Positions 21,629 to 21,681 of a DNA stretch of 21,681 nt are shown here, piece by piece. This DNA is from a virus. Location: the IMG/VR virus record IMGVR_UViG_3300021599_001619, positions 1 through 21,681 of that record, one strand, 5' to 3'. The notes under the pieces are model-generated. The model did no database searches, had not been told where the DNA came from, and worked only from the letters and a program-made list of their open reading frames with translations. Position numbers and translations under genes: made by a program. Positions within the stretch are counted from its first letter, which is position 1. Each line of letters starts with the position of its first letter.

Positions 21629-21651
21629 GGGGTATCCCAAGGGGATACCCC
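21629..21651. promoter_or_regulatory. Perfect inverted repeat at the transcription start
   Basis: GGGGTATCCC (21629-21638) and GGGATACCCC (21642-21651) are a perfect 10-bp inverted repeat with a 3-nt loop AAG, directly after the -10 box. It could be an operator or a 5' RNA hairpin. The left arm resembles the GGGGTAT motifs at 19914 and 20088. Confidence 0.6.
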
Positions 21652-21681
21652 CCCTCCCCCCCCCCGGGGGGGGGGGGGGGG
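21652..21681. other. C-run/G-run palindromic contig end, probable artefact
   Basis: The window ends with a C-run broken by one T (21652-21665) and 16 Gs (21666-21681). Such ends arise when poly-G reads from two-colour sequencing are assembled with their reverse complement. No biological meaning should be assumed. Confidence 0.7.

Noticed and set aside
21652-21681. C-run/G-run end as a hairpin telomere
   Set aside because: Pure homopolymers without a unique stem are far better explained by poly-G read artefacts.

Overview
This window looks like part of an AT-rich, tailed double-stranded DNA bacteriophage genome (Caudoviricetes), most likely a metagenomic contig. The evidence is a head-morphogenesis module in canonical order: large terminase, portal, prohead protease/scaffold, a small head protein and an HK97-fold-type major capsid protein. 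With it come a phage-type sigma factor, a PhoH ATPase and a collagen-like tail fibre. I saw no tRNA, rRNA, CRISPR array or transposase. Start codons almost never follow a Shine-Dalgarno sequence, and several sit 5-8 nt after a -10-like box. This hints at leaderless or non-SD initiation, as in Bacteroidota and some other phyla; the host cannot be fixed from this sequence.

Layout. (1) 1-1897, minus strand: a collagen-like fibre cut off by the window edge, a small baseplate/fibre-type protein, a 57-aa coiled-coil-like protein and a SAP-like protein, with two clear terminators (1246-1273, 1931-1960). (2) 1986-9102, minus: the head module, transcribed from terminase to capsid. (3) 9050-12937, minus: an ERCC4-type nuclease with a C2H2 zinc finger, an unknown 356-aa protein, a sigma factor with a cysteine cluster, a zinc-ribbon protein and PhoH, mostly overlapping or abutting. 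(4) 12965-19824: a glycan locus with a GT4-like glycosyltransferase (the only plus-strand gene left of 20 kb), a 125-aa protein, a 1557-aa protein that reads as five glycosyltransferase-like modules in a row, and a sugar-nucleotide epimerase. (5) 19825-20227: a gene-free divergent region with G/C homopolymer hairpins and an inverted repeat containing a sigma-54-like motif. (6) 20228-21260, plus: four small proteins unlike anything I recognise, two of them behind near-identical 40-bp upstream elements. (7) 21261-21681: a possible acidic minus-strand ORF, then an A-tract plus promoter plus hairpin, ending in a C-run/G-run palindrome that is probably an assembly artefact.

How the parts may work together: the sigma factor and zinc-ribbon protein could direct late transcription of the leftward structural genes. 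The terminase packages DNA through the portal into a prohead shaped by the fused protease/scaffold. The glycan locus could build a sugar chain on the virion or host surface. The Ser/Thr-dense collagen-like fibre is an attractive, untested acceptor, because one module of the giant enzyme resembles the TibC/BAHT protein O-heptosyltransferases. Functional links here are inference; the domain assignments rest on motifs read by eye.
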